NCBI GenBank assembly: GCA_965216965.1
Contig: CBDCGX010000022.1
Location: 62,001-126,000 of the forward strand
Origin: CBDAKK01 sp965216965
Lineage (GTDB): Bacteria; Spirochaetota; Spirochaetia; WTKD01; G963693115
Reading direction: 5' to 3'
DNA length: 64,000 nt
In this document: positions 34,166 through 42,529 of the stretch, one piece after another
Layout: every line of letters starts with the position of its first letter
Numbering within the stretch: position 1 is the stretch's first letter
The notes under the pieces: model-generated
Told to the model about the DNA's origin: nothing
What the model saw: the letters and a program-made list of their open reading frames with translations, nothing else
Databases searched by the model: none
Made by a program: the position numbers and the translations under genes

Positions 34166-35413
34166 GTGATAGTGAAAATTGGCATTGACACAATGGGTTT
34201 TTATATTCCTCCCATAAAAGTACAGGTCTCAGATATTATTGCAAACCGTATTCAGGTTCTTCCTCATATGTCAGAAAGACTTCATAGTGCGGTAAAAACA
34301 ACTGGTCAGGTGTTTATGCGTCTCACGCAAAGATGGCAGGACTCTGTGTGTATTGCAGCGGAATCCATGCTTGATATGACAAAACATATACCTTCTTTTG
34401 AAAAAGTTCGCATGATAATATCTGCAACAGAAACAGCTATAGATGCTTCAAAGCCAATATCTGCATTTCTAGTAGGCATACTCCATAAAGCGGGGATAAC
34501 GATTCCTCCGCATCTTACTAATTATCAGACTCAACACGCATGTGCAGCAGGCACCATTAGTATATTACAAGCCGCATCAATTATCCAATCATCAAGTGAA
34601 GACTCAACCGCAATTATTACTACATCAGATATAGCCCGGTATGAACAAAATACTACAGCAGAAATAACACAAGGAAGTGGTGCTGTTTCTATGTATATAA
34701 CAAAGAATCCTCGGCTTTTAGAATTGTGTACAAGTAAAGTTGGTCTTTTTTCAGAAGATGTAGATGATTTTTTTAGGCCTATGAATGAGCCTAATGCTCA
34801 AGTGAAGGGGCAGTATTCTATGCATTGCTATATAAATGCAGTGGAAAAATCTTTAGAGGACCTTGCACGACAATATTCTCAATCTATTCAAGAAGTTCTT
34901 GAAGAAGCAGATTATATTATTTTCCATGTGCCTTTTTTTCATATGCCTTTTATTGTATTGCGTCGAATTTTAATGAAATATCTCAAATATAGCAAGGAGC
35001 AATATGATGAGTTTATTGAAAGAAAATACATTACAGATAGTGCTGATATTATTTCTCAAATAGGGAACACTTATACGGCTGCTATTTTCTTTTGTCTTGG
35101 ATCTGTTTTAGAGAGACATCATAGGCAGAAAATTGATATCAATAATAAGAAAGTGCTCATTTTGTCATATGGTTCTGGGAGTACATCACTTGCTATTAAA
35201 GGGAATACTACTCCAAAAAGTTCAGAAGTAGTGGAGAATTGGGGCTTATGGGATCAGGTGAATTATGGAGTGTTAGCATCTATAGATGTTTATGAAGAGT
35301 GGGTTCGGTCATATGGTCCTAAACCTATCTCAAGTATAGAATCCAAGGAACATGCTTGTGTTTATTTAAAAGAGATACGACAGGATGGCTATAGAGTATA
35401 TAATATTATATGA
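34166..35413 (+). CDS. mvaS: Hydroxymethylglutaryl-CoA synthase
   Basis: 415 residues, start GTG. Thiolase-fold condensing enzyme with catalytic Cys126 in QHACAAGTISI, an IISATETAIDASKP segment near the N-terminus, the histidine motif FHVPFFHMP (~255) and LSYGSGSTSLAIKG near the C-terminus. It joins acetyl-CoA and acetoacetyl-CoA to HMG-CoA, the committing step of the mevalonate route to isoprenoids. It overlaps fni by 4 nt (ATGA), so the two are co-translated. The rest of the pathway is not in the window. Confidence 0.93.
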   Translation: MIVKIGIDTMGFYIPPIKVQVSDIIANRIQVLPHMSERLHSAVKTTGQVFMRLTQRWQDSVCIAAESMLDMTKHIPSFEKVRMIISATETAIDASKPISAFLVGILHKAGITIPPHLTNYQTQHACAAGTISILQAASIIQSSSEDSTAIITTSDIARYEQNTTAEITQGSGAVSMYITKNPRLLELCTSKVGLFSEDVDDFFRPMNEPNAQVKGQYSMHCYINAVEKSLEDLARQYSQSIQEVLEEADYIIFHVPFFHMPFIVLRRILMKYLKYSKEQYDEFIERKYITDSADIISQIGNTYTAAIFFCLGSVLERHHRQKIDINNKKVLILSYGSGSTSLAIKGNTTPKSSEVVENWGLWDQVNYGVLASIDVYEEWVRSYGPKPISSIESKEHACVYLKEIRQDGYRVYNII

Positions 35414-36507
35414 GCGAAATAATATCTCGAAAGAATGCTCATCTAGATATTTGTTTATATAACTCCCGTATAGAAACGGGAAAAACATATCTTAGTGATA
35501 TACATCTCATTCATCATGCTCTCCCTTCTGTTAATATGTCAGATATAAACACAACGATATCGTTTTTGGGGATGCCTATATGTGCTCCCCTTTTTATATC
35601 GTGTATGACAGGTGGTACACAAAAGGGCTATAGTTTTAATACATATTTTGCCGAAGCGGCAGAGGAATGCAAGATTCCACTTGGTATTGGATCAATACGT
35701 GCACTTATTGAGAATAAAGATATTATTTCTGAGTTTAAGCTTAAACGCATTGCACCATCGGTTCCTTTTATTGCAAACATAGGAGCAACGCAACTTAAAA
35801 CAATTTCTTTTTCCGTGCTCAATGATTTTCTTATGGAGATTGAAGCGGATGCTTTAGTATTGCATCTTAATCCTGCACAAGAGTTATGCCAAAAGGGAGG
35901 GGAAAGGTCTTTTTCTCATGTATTAGATTACATACAAGAGTATACCCATTATTGCCCTATCCCACTTATTGTAAAAGAAACAGGATGTGGAATGACACCC
36001 CATGAAGTCCATACTTTATTAGGTATTGGTATAAGATACGTAGATATTGCTGGAAGCGGTGGTACTAACTGGGCAATGGTAGAATTACTAAGAGAATACG
36101 AGTCATCAAGCGAAGAGAACATGTGCGGTTCACATTTATACTCTAGTGTTATGCAATGGGGAAACCCCACAGCACTCATGCTCCTTGCTTTGTGTGGCAG
36201 CACGGAATGTGTGCTTTCTTCTGGTGGTATACGAAATGCTCATGATATAGCTGTAAGCCTTGCTCTAGGAGCAAAAGCAGTTGGGATGGCACTTCCCATA
36301 TTGCACCATGCTAAAAAGGGAAGTAACCATCTTATACGCTACATATACAGTATTATAGAGCAACTTAAACACATAATGCTTCTTTGTAACGTGAGTAGTA
36401 TTTCTGAAATGAAGAATGTTCAATTATGGATAGATCCCTCTCTTCAACAGAAGCTTGTTTCTTTTTGCAAAGCATGCAATATAAGCGTTCCTAAAAAGTT
36501 TACATAA
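35410..36507 (+). CDS. fni: Type 2 isopentenyl-diphosphate isomerase
   Basis: 365 residues of the FMN-dependent IDI-2 family, interconverting IPP and DMAPP. Features: RKNAHLDICL at the start, PLFISCMTGGTQKGYSFN (FMN-binding loop), GIGSIRALIEN, HLNPAQELCQKGGERSF, IVKETGCGM, VDIAGSGGTNWA and SSGGIRNAHDIAVSLALGA (phosphate loop). All are standard. Unrelated to the zinc-dependent IDI-1. The pairing with mvaS indicates a functional mevalonate pathway. Confidence 0.93.
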   Translation: MSEIISRKNAHLDICLYNSRIETGKTYLSDIHLIHHALPSVNMSDINTTISFLGMPICAPLFISCMTGGTQKGYSFNTYFAEAAEECKIPLGIGSIRALIENKDIISEFKLKRIAPSVPFIANIGATQLKTISFSVLNDFLMEIEADALVLHLNPAQELCQKGGERSFSHVLDYIQEYTHYCPIPLIVKETGCGMTPHEVHTLLGIGIRYVDIAGSGGTNWAMVELLREYESSSEENMCGSHLYSSVMQWGNPTALMLLALCGSTECVLSSGGIRNAHDIAVSLALGAKAVGMALPILHHAKKGSNHLIRYIYSIIEQLKHIMLLCNVSSISEMKNVQLWIDPSLQQKLVSFCKACNISVPKKFT

Positions 36508-36561
36508 GATTTCTTAGGTTTAGAATTTCTTTACAGAAACAAATGGTGTTATGTTATAGTC

Positions 36562-37035
36562 CTAAATAAAAATACTTTTAATATTTATATAAAGGCTTAA
36601 TTCGCCGTAAGAAGCATGAAATGGAATAGCTATAACTGGGATTGAGGGCATCCATTCTACTGTATGTTCATGCTTTGTAATTATTAATGGGGGAGATAGT
36701 GCTATTTTAAAGTCTTTAAGTTCTTTTTTAGCATTTTCTACAATGGTATTTAAAAGCTCTTCCATTGTTTTTACAATAACTTTGTTGTTTATATCTTTTA
36801 CATTTGTTTCTTTTATTGTGAATGTAAGTTTTTTTGCAACCATTTCGTGCATGCTTAATGCAATAAGACCTATAAGATTTCCTGCGATGCCAATAAAACC
36901 AGAAACTTCCATAAGAAATCGTGTTTTTTTATCAAAAATATATGGTATTTTTGGAATGATCTGGTCACTACCAACCATAGACTTAAGTGTGCTATCTAGA
37001 GCTAAAATAAATGGTTTTATGTATTTTGTATCCAT
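36562..37035 (-). CDS. cheX: CheX-type chemotaxis phosphatase
   Basis: 157 residues of the CheC/CheX/FliY phosphatase family. N-terminal KYIKPFILALDSTLKSMVG, then GFIGIAGNLIGLIALSM and the active-site helix TMEELLNTIVENAKKEL, which supplies the conserved Glu and Asn (E-x-x-N) that dephosphorylate CheY-P. The usual Gly in the first position of the motif (GEL) is Glu here. CheX homologs control flagellar reversal in spirochaetes. No Shine-Dalgarno is seen. With FlgM, it indicates a motile organism. Confidence 0.82.
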   Translation of the reverse strand: MDTKYIKPFILALDSTLKSMVGSDQIIPKIPYIFDKKTRFLMEVSGFIGIAGNLIGLIALSMHEMVAKKLTFTIKETNVKDINNKVIVKTMEELLNTIVENAKKELKDFKIALSPPLIITKHEHTVEWMPSIPVIAIPFHASYGELSLYINIKSIFI

Positions 37036-37277
37036 ATAAAAAATAATTAAATATTATTAAATATTTTATAAGTTAAAATATTTATCAGTTCATTGCGTAT
37101 GTTTTACTATCTTTTTAAAATAAAAAAATGGTAATAAATAATACATTCTATGTTATTTATTGTAGACGTATTTTTTATTGGTTTTTCTAGATTATAGTAT
37201 AATCTTACAATCTTTGTTTTATTATAATATAAATAAAGAATATATGTTTGTTAGCATTATATTTATATAAATTTATT
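37036..37277. other. AT-rich divergent promoter region
   Basis: About 240 nt between divergent cheX and the next gene. Several TATAAT-like hexamers lie around 37195-37245 on both strands, so the region probably holds both promoters. No other element is evident. Confidence 0.35.
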
Positions 37278-38399
37278 ATGAAATATGGGAAGTATGTTGT
37301 TTTATTAATATCTATAATGGTTTTATCTGGTTTAGTTATTCTTTATATAAATAATAAACAAACTATTCTTATAATACGCATACATACTACATCACTATCT
37401 ACAGAAAAAAAACAAAACACTTTGCTTTCTCAAGGGCTAGGAATACTAAAAAAAGAATATTCTAAACTTCCTTTTATACAAACATTGCATTTTGTTGCAA
37501 ATACTAACAATGAATTGCTGTATAAAAAAATGGGGAGGGCATTGAGAAGAAAAAACATTGTGGCTATGTTTATATATACAGAAGAACTATCTCCTATCGA
37601 TATTGCTTTACGAAAAGATATTTCTCGTAATATATCTTTATATATAAAAAATAATATTCCCGTAACGTTTTCATTGAAATACTCCAAACCTGCACAAGAT
37701 ACTTTGGAGTTCCCTTATGAATTTAACGTTTTTGTACAGAAAAACGCGGAACAGATAGCTCAGTATCAGTTTTTGCAAATAATAAAGGCAAAGAATGTTT
37801 TCATTATTCAAGATGGTACAGACTATGCAGTGCAATTATATACTCGTTTTGCAGATATAATATCAAAAAACACTTCCATGCATATGTCTCAACTTCGTAT
37901 TGATCCGTTTTCTTCAAGAAATTATGATGCTGTAGCAAAGAGCATTGTTGCATCAAAAACAGATTCAATACTCTTTTTTGGTATTCCGTATGTTGCCTCT
38001 CATTTCTTATCTCATCTTCAATCTGCTTCTTTTGATGGGTGTTTTATTGGCTCACAAATGCTTTTTGAAAGAAGTTTTGTATATGAGGCAGGCTCTTATT
38101 TAAAGAATATATATATAAGTACGAGTACTTATACTAATACACTAAGCTATCGTAATATGCTCAATAGGTATGTATCGTTGTATCCTGACCTTTCTACTCC
38201 TTCCTTACGTTTTATAGAAATATATAGCACTTTGCAGATTATTATGCAAACAATAAGTAATGAGCTTACTGTTGATGATATGGTAAGATATAATTTTAAT
38301 ACAATATTAGGAAACGTTATCTTTAATGATTATAAAACTATTGAAGGAGTATATTCCATATACAATATTGAGAATGCTCATTTTGTTGAAATACAATAA
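37278..38399 (+). CDS. Membrane-anchored periplasmic-binding-protein-like protein
   Basis: 373 residues from ATG 37278; the frame extends to TTG 37248 without support. One N-terminal anchor helix (~7-24), then a bilobed type 1 periplasmic-binding-fold pattern as in Leu/Ile/Val-binding proteins: KNVFIIQDGTDYAVQLYTRF, RNYDAVAKSIVASKTDSILF, FDGCFIGSQMLFERSF. The first lobe is diverged. No ABC permease genes lie nearby, so it may be a sensor-type or orphan receptor. Function inferred only at fold level. Confidence 0.65.
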   Translation: MKYGKYVVLLISIMVLSGLVILYINNKQTILIIRIHTTSLSTEKKQNTLLSQGLGILKKEYSKLPFIQTLHFVANTNNELLYKKMGRALRRKNIVAMFIYTEELSPIDIALRKDISRNISLYIKNNIPVTFSLKYSKPAQDTLEFPYEFNVFVQKNAEQIAQYQFLQIIKAKNVFIIQDGTDYAVQLYTRFADIISKNTSMHMSQLRIDPFSSRNYDAVAKSIVASKTDSILFFGIPYVASHFLSHLQSASFDGCFIGSQMLFERSFVYEAGSYLKNIYISTSTYTNTLSYRNMLNRYVSLYPDLSTPSLRFIEIYSTLQIIMQTISNELTVDDMVRYNFNTILGNVIFNDYKTIEGVYSIYNIENAHFVEIQ

Positions 38400-38414
38400 T
38401 CTTTAAAGAAGATT

Positions 38415-38420
38415 TATAAT
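38415..38420 (+). promoter_or_regulatory. -10 box of predicted leaderless ridA transcript
   Basis: TATAAT, 6 nt, then ATG 38427. No ribosome-binding site in the gap. Confidence 0.5.
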
Positions 38421-38426
38421 ATAAAT

Positions 38427-38813
38427 ATGGAGATCATGCATACTATTTCTACGTCACATGCCCCTTGTGCAATAGGTCCGTATGTGCAGGCAAAAATATT
38501 TACAGATTTTATTTTTATGTCGGGACAAATTCCGCTTAATCCTATAACAATGAAAATACAAGGCATCACTGTAAAAGAACAAACTATACAAGTTATAGAA
38601 AACATTTTGGCAATACTAAGATCTGTTAATCTTACTCTTACACATATAATTAAAACGACATGTTATCTTACTACCATGGAGCATTTTTCAGAATTTAACG
38701 AGGCATATTCTTCTTATTTTTTGAGCAATCCTCCAGCCCGAAGTTGTGTTGCCGTAAAAGAACTTCCCAAGAAAGTACTAGTAGAGATAGAAGCAATTGC
38801 AGTGAAAAATTAA
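38427..38813 (+). CDS. ridA: RidA family enamine/imine deaminase
   Basis: 128 residues, the normal size. Family motifs: APCAIGPYVQAKIF (usual GPYSQA, Ser replaced by Val), FMSGQIPLNPITMKI, CYLTTMEHFSEFNEAYSSYF, and PPARSCVAVKELPK with the catalytic arginine. IEAIAV closes the fold. RidA clears reactive 2-aminoacrylate and related imines formed by PLP enzymes. Convergent with the aspartokinase-like gene. Confidence 0.92.
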   Translation: MEIMHTISTSHAPCAIGPYVQAKIFTDFIFMSGQIPLNPITMKIQGITVKEQTIQVIENILAILRSVNLTLTHIIKTTCYLTTMEHFSEFNEAYSSYFLSNPPARSCVAVKELPKKVLVEIEAIAVKN

Positions 38814-38832
38814 GTATTCTTTTTACTACTGT

Positions 38833-40296
38833 TTATTCAAATAGTTTTTTATGCAGCTGTTGTAATACTTGAGGTGCATATATATTTTTACATACAAAAC
38901 TGAGATTGTTGGCAGATTTTCCAAGTGAAAGCATGTCCAAGATAATATTTTTATGTATTGAGCGTAAAATATCTGCAATTACATGTGGATTTTCCCATTT
39001 ATAAATACCAATAACGCTAATGATAGAATGTCCATGAGTACATTCTACTGTTCCTAGTTTCTGAAGTGCTAGAATAAAGTTTCTTGTACAGTGATCTGTT
39101 TTGCATGTCATGGTAATAGATATCTCAGAGGTGGCTAGCGTCTCTATTGGTATTTTGTAATGAGTACATACTTTTGATATTTCTTCCAAATATCCATATA
39201 TATCAAACATTTTTGCAGATCGGATAGTAATAATGCTAAATTTATCTCTATTTGTTATAAGTAAACAATTCCTTTTTCTCTTTTGCAAGGAGGAAAGGTT
39301 ATGTGAGGTTGATATACAGGTGGCATATTGAGAGTATTGTTCTATAGAAAAAATATAAATTGGGATATTCATTTCCATGAGCATTTGAAGAGCGGTGGGA
39401 TGGAGTATTTTTCCTCCAAGGTATGCAATCTCAAGTGCGTCGTTGTAACTCAAATATTTTACAGGCTGTGCAGAGGGAACATGGCGTATATCGGCTGTCA
39501 TTACTCCTCGTGTGTGTGTCCATATATCTAAATGTTCGGCTTTTATTTTTTTTACGCATTTTATAATTGCAAAATCACCATGTGTTTTTATTTCATTATT
39601 AGAAAGCAACGATGACACAATGAGCTTTTTATGAGAAGAGGAATGTTTATTTAAAACACTCCGACTAGGAATAGATTCTATATTTTTGTATGAATGAATT
39701 TTTGTGTATGGCAAATTAAATAAATGAATAATAGCTTTTATATATACGCTTATTACCTCTGTGCTTAATAGCACCATGGAGTCTAAAAGAAGCTGTTTTG
39801 TTCTTTGACTAATTTCTTTTATTCTTGTAATGCCCATTATAAGCGCATATATATCTGATTTTATTTTTGTTATGCTTTTTTCTGCGCTGTTTATTATTGT
39901 TCTTGCATATTTTTCTGTAACGTGTATGTAGGGTAATGCTTCCTTTTTGTTGGAAGAGGGTGTTTTTTCTTTCAATGATAGTAATTCTTTGCAAATATTC
40001 ACATGCATAGTACACAATGTTTCTAATGCTACAAATGCATTTTTCTCTTTTCCAAGAAGGGCACTTTGTGCAATATGCATTATTTTTTTACAACTTCCTT
40101 TATATGCCCCGCATAATATAATAGCCGATGCATCTCTATTGGCATACATGTGTATAACATATGCGAGATATTGCATGCATTTTTTATGCAAAAGCATATC
40201 TTCATTAAAGACGCTTACTATGTATTTTTCTTTTTTCGATTTGTATAATTGTGTTTTTTTTCTGTCATCTTTAGATAAACGTGTACTGTTTTTCAT
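38833..40296 (-). CDS. Aspartokinase-like protein with degenerate kinase motifs
   Basis: 487 residues. The middle is clearly aspartokinase: AEHLDIWTHTRGVMTADIRH, VPSAQPVKYLSYNDALEIAY and LGGKILHPTALQMLMEMNIP, followed by two C-terminal ACT domains (~345-485). The N-terminal kinase signatures are missing. The KFGGTS position reads VSVFNED, the VVSAMSGVTD segment reads IILCGAYKGSC, and the GRGGSDYTA loop reads THGDFAIIK. A Lys-rich N-terminal extension (~24 residues) is added. It may be inactive, regulatory, or changed in specificity. The stop-to-start order asd then this gene (14 nt apart) places it in an aspartate-family operon. Confidence 0.8.
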   Translation of the reverse strand: MKNSTRLSKDDRKKTQLYKSKKEKYIVSVFNEDMLLHKKCMQYLAYVIHMYANRDASAIILCGAYKGSCKKIMHIAQSALLGKEKNAFVALETLCTMHVNICKELLSLKEKTPSSNKKEALPYIHVTEKYARTIINSAEKSITKIKSDIYALIMGITRIKEISQRTKQLLLDSMVLLSTEVISVYIKAIIHLFNLPYTKIHSYKNIESIPSRSVLNKHSSSHKKLIVSSLLSNNEIKTHGDFAIIKCVKKIKAEHLDIWTHTRGVMTADIRHVPSAQPVKYLSYNDALEIAYLGGKILHPTALQMLMEMNIPIYIFSIEQYSQYATCISTSHNLSSLQKRKRNCLLITNRDKFSIITIRSAKMFDIYGYLEEISKVCTHYKIPIETLATSEISITMTCKTDHCTRNFILALQKLGTVECTHGHSIISVIGIYKWENPHVIADILRSIHKNIILDMLSLGKSANNLSFVCKNIYAPQVLQQLHKKLFE

Positions 40297-40310
40297 AGCA
40301 AATATATATT

Positions 40311-41375
40311 TTATGTAATAAGTCCCATTGACAGCATTGTCTCCGCATTAAGTATTGCGGCTCCTGCTGCACCACGAATTGTATTATGTCCAAGTACAAC
40401 AAATTTATAATCAAGCACATTACATGGTCGTATTCGCCCTACGGTACATGCCATCCCCTTCTGATTCCAAATATCCAGTATGGGTTGAGGTCTATTTTCT
40501 TCTTCGCTTATAAGTATTGGAGCGTGTGGTGCAGAGTATAATTGTTTTTTTTGTGGGTAGCCCGTAAAGTTCTTAAGAACTGTATGAATTTCTCTTATAT
40601 CTTTAGGAGTTCGTTTAGATGTTTTGTCACATAGAAATGATACACACGCTACATGTCCATCAATAACAGGGACCCTATTGCAATGAGCACTTATTTTTAT
40701 TTTTGCATATTCTATTCCTTTTTGTTTTAGATACTTTCCTAATATCTTTTTTGGCTCGCTTTCTATTTTTTCTTCTTCTCCATGAATAAATGGAACTACG
40801 TTTCCAAGTATGTCAAGAGAAGGAACGCCGGGATATCCTGATCCGCTTATTGCTTGCATGGTTTGAATTATAATTTTTTTTATACCAAATGCTTTATAAA
40901 GAGATGCAAGTGGTAGCATAATTGCAAGTACCGAACAATTAGGGTTTGTAATTATAGAACCTCCTCTATATGATTGTTTTTTAATCATCATGAGGTGTTC
41001 ATTATTTATTTCTGGTATAACTAACGGTACTTGTGGATTCATTCTATGACTACTTGCATTACTTATAATCATATGTCCTTTGTTTGCATAATCTTCTTCG
41101 GCTTTCTTGGCTACAGTGCTGTCTAGTCCCGAAAACAATATATGACTTTTAAGTGTATTGCCGAGAAGTTTTATTGTAAGATTTGCAATGCGAGAGGGAA
41201 GTGGTGTTTGTTGTTTCCATATGCATGCCTCGGAGTATGGTTTTCCTGCAGATCGGCTTGATGCTATGAGTTCAACAATCTCAAATTGTGGGTGTTTGTT
41301 AAGCAGTATAATAAATTTTTGCCCAACAGTTCCAGTTGCTCCTAAAACAGCGACTGGAATTTTAGATTTTTTCAT
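40311..41375 (-). CDS. asd: Aspartate-semialdehyde dehydrogenase
   Basis: 354 residues from ATG 41375; GTG 41381 is possible but a TATAAT sits 1 nt before it and 7 nt before the ATG. The Rossmann motif VAVLGATGTVGQKF begins the protein. Catalytic Cys is in ITNPNCSVLAIML (~148) and substrate residues lie in AISGSGYPGVPSLD and SAHCNRVPVIDGH. This is the archaeal/fungal-type Asd subclass. It reduces aspartyl phosphate to the semialdehyde, feeding DAP/lysine (see lysA), threonine and methionine. A diverged aspartokinase follows. Confidence 0.94.
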   Translation of the reverse strand: MKKSKIPVAVLGATGTVGQKFIILLNKHPQFEIVELIASSRSAGKPYSEACIWKQQTPLPSRIANLTIKLLGNTLKSHILFSGLDSTVAKKAEEDYANKGHMIISNASSHRMNPQVPLVIPEINNEHLMMIKKQSYRGGSIITNPNCSVLAIMLPLASLYKAFGIKKIIIQTMQAISGSGYPGVPSLDILGNVVPFIHGEEEKIESEPKKILGKYLKQKGIEYAKIKISAHCNRVPVIDGHVACVSFLCDKTSKRTPKDIREIHTVLKNFTGYPQKKQLYSAPHAPILISEEENRPQPILDIWNQKGMACTVGRIRPCNVLDYKFVVLGHNTIRGAAGAAILNAETMLSMGLIT

Positions 41376-41382
41376 ACCCACA

Positions 41383-41388
41383 ATTATA
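41383..41388 (-). promoter_or_regulatory. -10 box of predicted leaderless asd transcript
   Basis: Minus-strand TATAAT, then 7 nt to ATG 41375. A second overlapping TATAAT lies 5 nt further upstream. Confidence 0.5.
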
Positions 41389-41425
41389 TTATAATCTTAG
41401 CCTTTAATATAGCTTTAATAAACAC

Positions 41426-41456
41426 CATAGCTTGTAATCATAGATTACAAGCTATG
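41426..41456 (-). terminator. 14-bp hairpin after the FlgM-like gene
   Basis: CATAGCTTGTAATC-ATA-GATTACAAGCTATG is a perfect stem with a 3-nt loop, 24 nt after the flgM stop on the minus strand. The following GGTGTTTATT is only a weak T-tract. Likely a terminator separating flgM from asd. Confidence 0.6.
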
Positions 41457-41479
41457 ATCTGTTGTGTTGCTAGTGTAAA

Positions 41480-41782
41480 TTATACTCCAAAATCTTTAAG
41501 TATTTTTTGAGCAACTACTTCTAAGACTGCATCAGAAGGATTCTTTAAAGTTTCTAATCTGCTTTTTACTTCAGCAATTTTCTCGGCACGAGAACCAGGA
41601 GTATTATGAATAATATCTAATGCTTTTGTATATAATTCTTTAAAGCTCCTATCTTCAATATTAGAAATATTAATGCTATCTTTTCCTAGTACAGGTGTTT
41701 TTTGTGTTTTTTGAGTAGCACGTGTTTTAGCATTAGAAACATGTTTAGATTCATTTACACTACTAATTTTATCTATAGACAT
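41480..41782 (-). CDS. flgM: FlgM-like anti-sigma factor, spirochaetal type
   Basis: 100 residues. The first half is polar and low-complexity (disordered), then DSINISNIEDRSFKELYTKA and helices HNTPGSRAEKIAEVKSRLET and AVLEVVAQKILKDFGV. The pattern (D-S-I-S motif, then two helices with R-A-x-K-I-A-E-V-K) fits FlgM, which holds flagellar sigma-28 until the hook is finished. AGAGG lies 7 nt before the ATG. The assignment rests on pattern, with short length. No sigma-28 gene is in the window. Confidence 0.7.
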   Translation of the reverse strand: MSIDKISSVNESKHVSNAKTRATQKTQKTPVLGKDSINISNIEDRSFKELYTKALDIIHNTPGSRAEKIAEVKSRLETLKNPSDAVLEVVAQKILKDFGV

Positions 41783-41995
41783 ACAAACCTCTAAAACCTA
41801 TTATCGACATTTTTTCTTAACAGTTTACTGTTTTTATTAAAAAATACAAAATTATTTATATTAATTAAATAATAAGCAACTACGGAAAACTTGTTATAGT
41901 ATAGCAAAAACGTATAAAAACATGTTAAAGAGAAATAATATTGTTGAAAAAAACGTTGTTTTCACTGCTTTTTCTTACCTTAAATAGAAGAATAT

Positions 41996-42529
41996 TTAGT
42001 TTTTTATGGTTTGTAAGCATAGTTTTACTATTTCATGGAGGGTTTTTTTACGTGTGTTGCATACATAGTGAGAGTTTTTTATATATATACGCATGCGACG
42101 TTCAAAAATATCTTCAAATGTGGTTTGAGGATCTGTAGAATTGCACAGAAAGGCAGGAAGTGTTAGTGGAGAAGCATATATGATTCTTTGCCATGCTATT
42201 TCACTATTTATATCTAAAGCAATAATAAAAGTATCTTGTAACTCCTCCCATAATTTTTTATTATCAGCAGCCCCTCCTCCAAGAGCAAGCACATATTTAT
42301 GAGGAAGATTTTGTATGGCGTGTACCTCATAATTTCTAAAATTTTTCTCGCCAATATCATTATATAATTCCCTTATATTTTTTTTGTTTTTATTATTTTG
42401 TGTGTTGTATAGATTAAGTAATTTATCATCAAGGTCTATAAATAACAGATTGAGTTCTTTTGCTAGTTTTTTTCCGACTGTACTTTTGCCTACATGTTTA
42501 GGTCCAACTATTCCTATTTTTGTTTTCAT
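41996..42529 (-). CDS. aroK: Shikimate kinase
   Basis: 177 residues. Walker A GPKHVGKSTVGKKLA (~9-23), shikimate-binding FIDLDDKL, and LALGGGAADNKKLW with the substrate-binding GGG, then a lid arginine segment FERRMRIYI. It phosphorylates shikimate with ATP in the aromatic pathway. Length normal. Its ATG directly abuts the stop of the preceding COG3014 gene (0 nt apart), so the two form one unit. Confidence 0.9.
   Translation of the reverse strand: MKTKIGIVGPKHVGKSTVGKKLAKELNLLFIDLDDKLLNLYNTQNNKNKKNIRELYNDIGEKNFRNYEVHAIQNLPHKYVLALGGGAADNKKLWEELQDTFIIALDINSEIAWQRIIYASPLTLPAFLCNSTDPQTTFEDIFERRMRIYIKNSHYVCNTRKKTLHEIVKLCLQTIKN

Noticed and set aside
41941..42138. 65-codon frame opposite aroK
   Set aside because: Overlaps the 3' part of aroK on the other strand; composition fits an antisense shadow.
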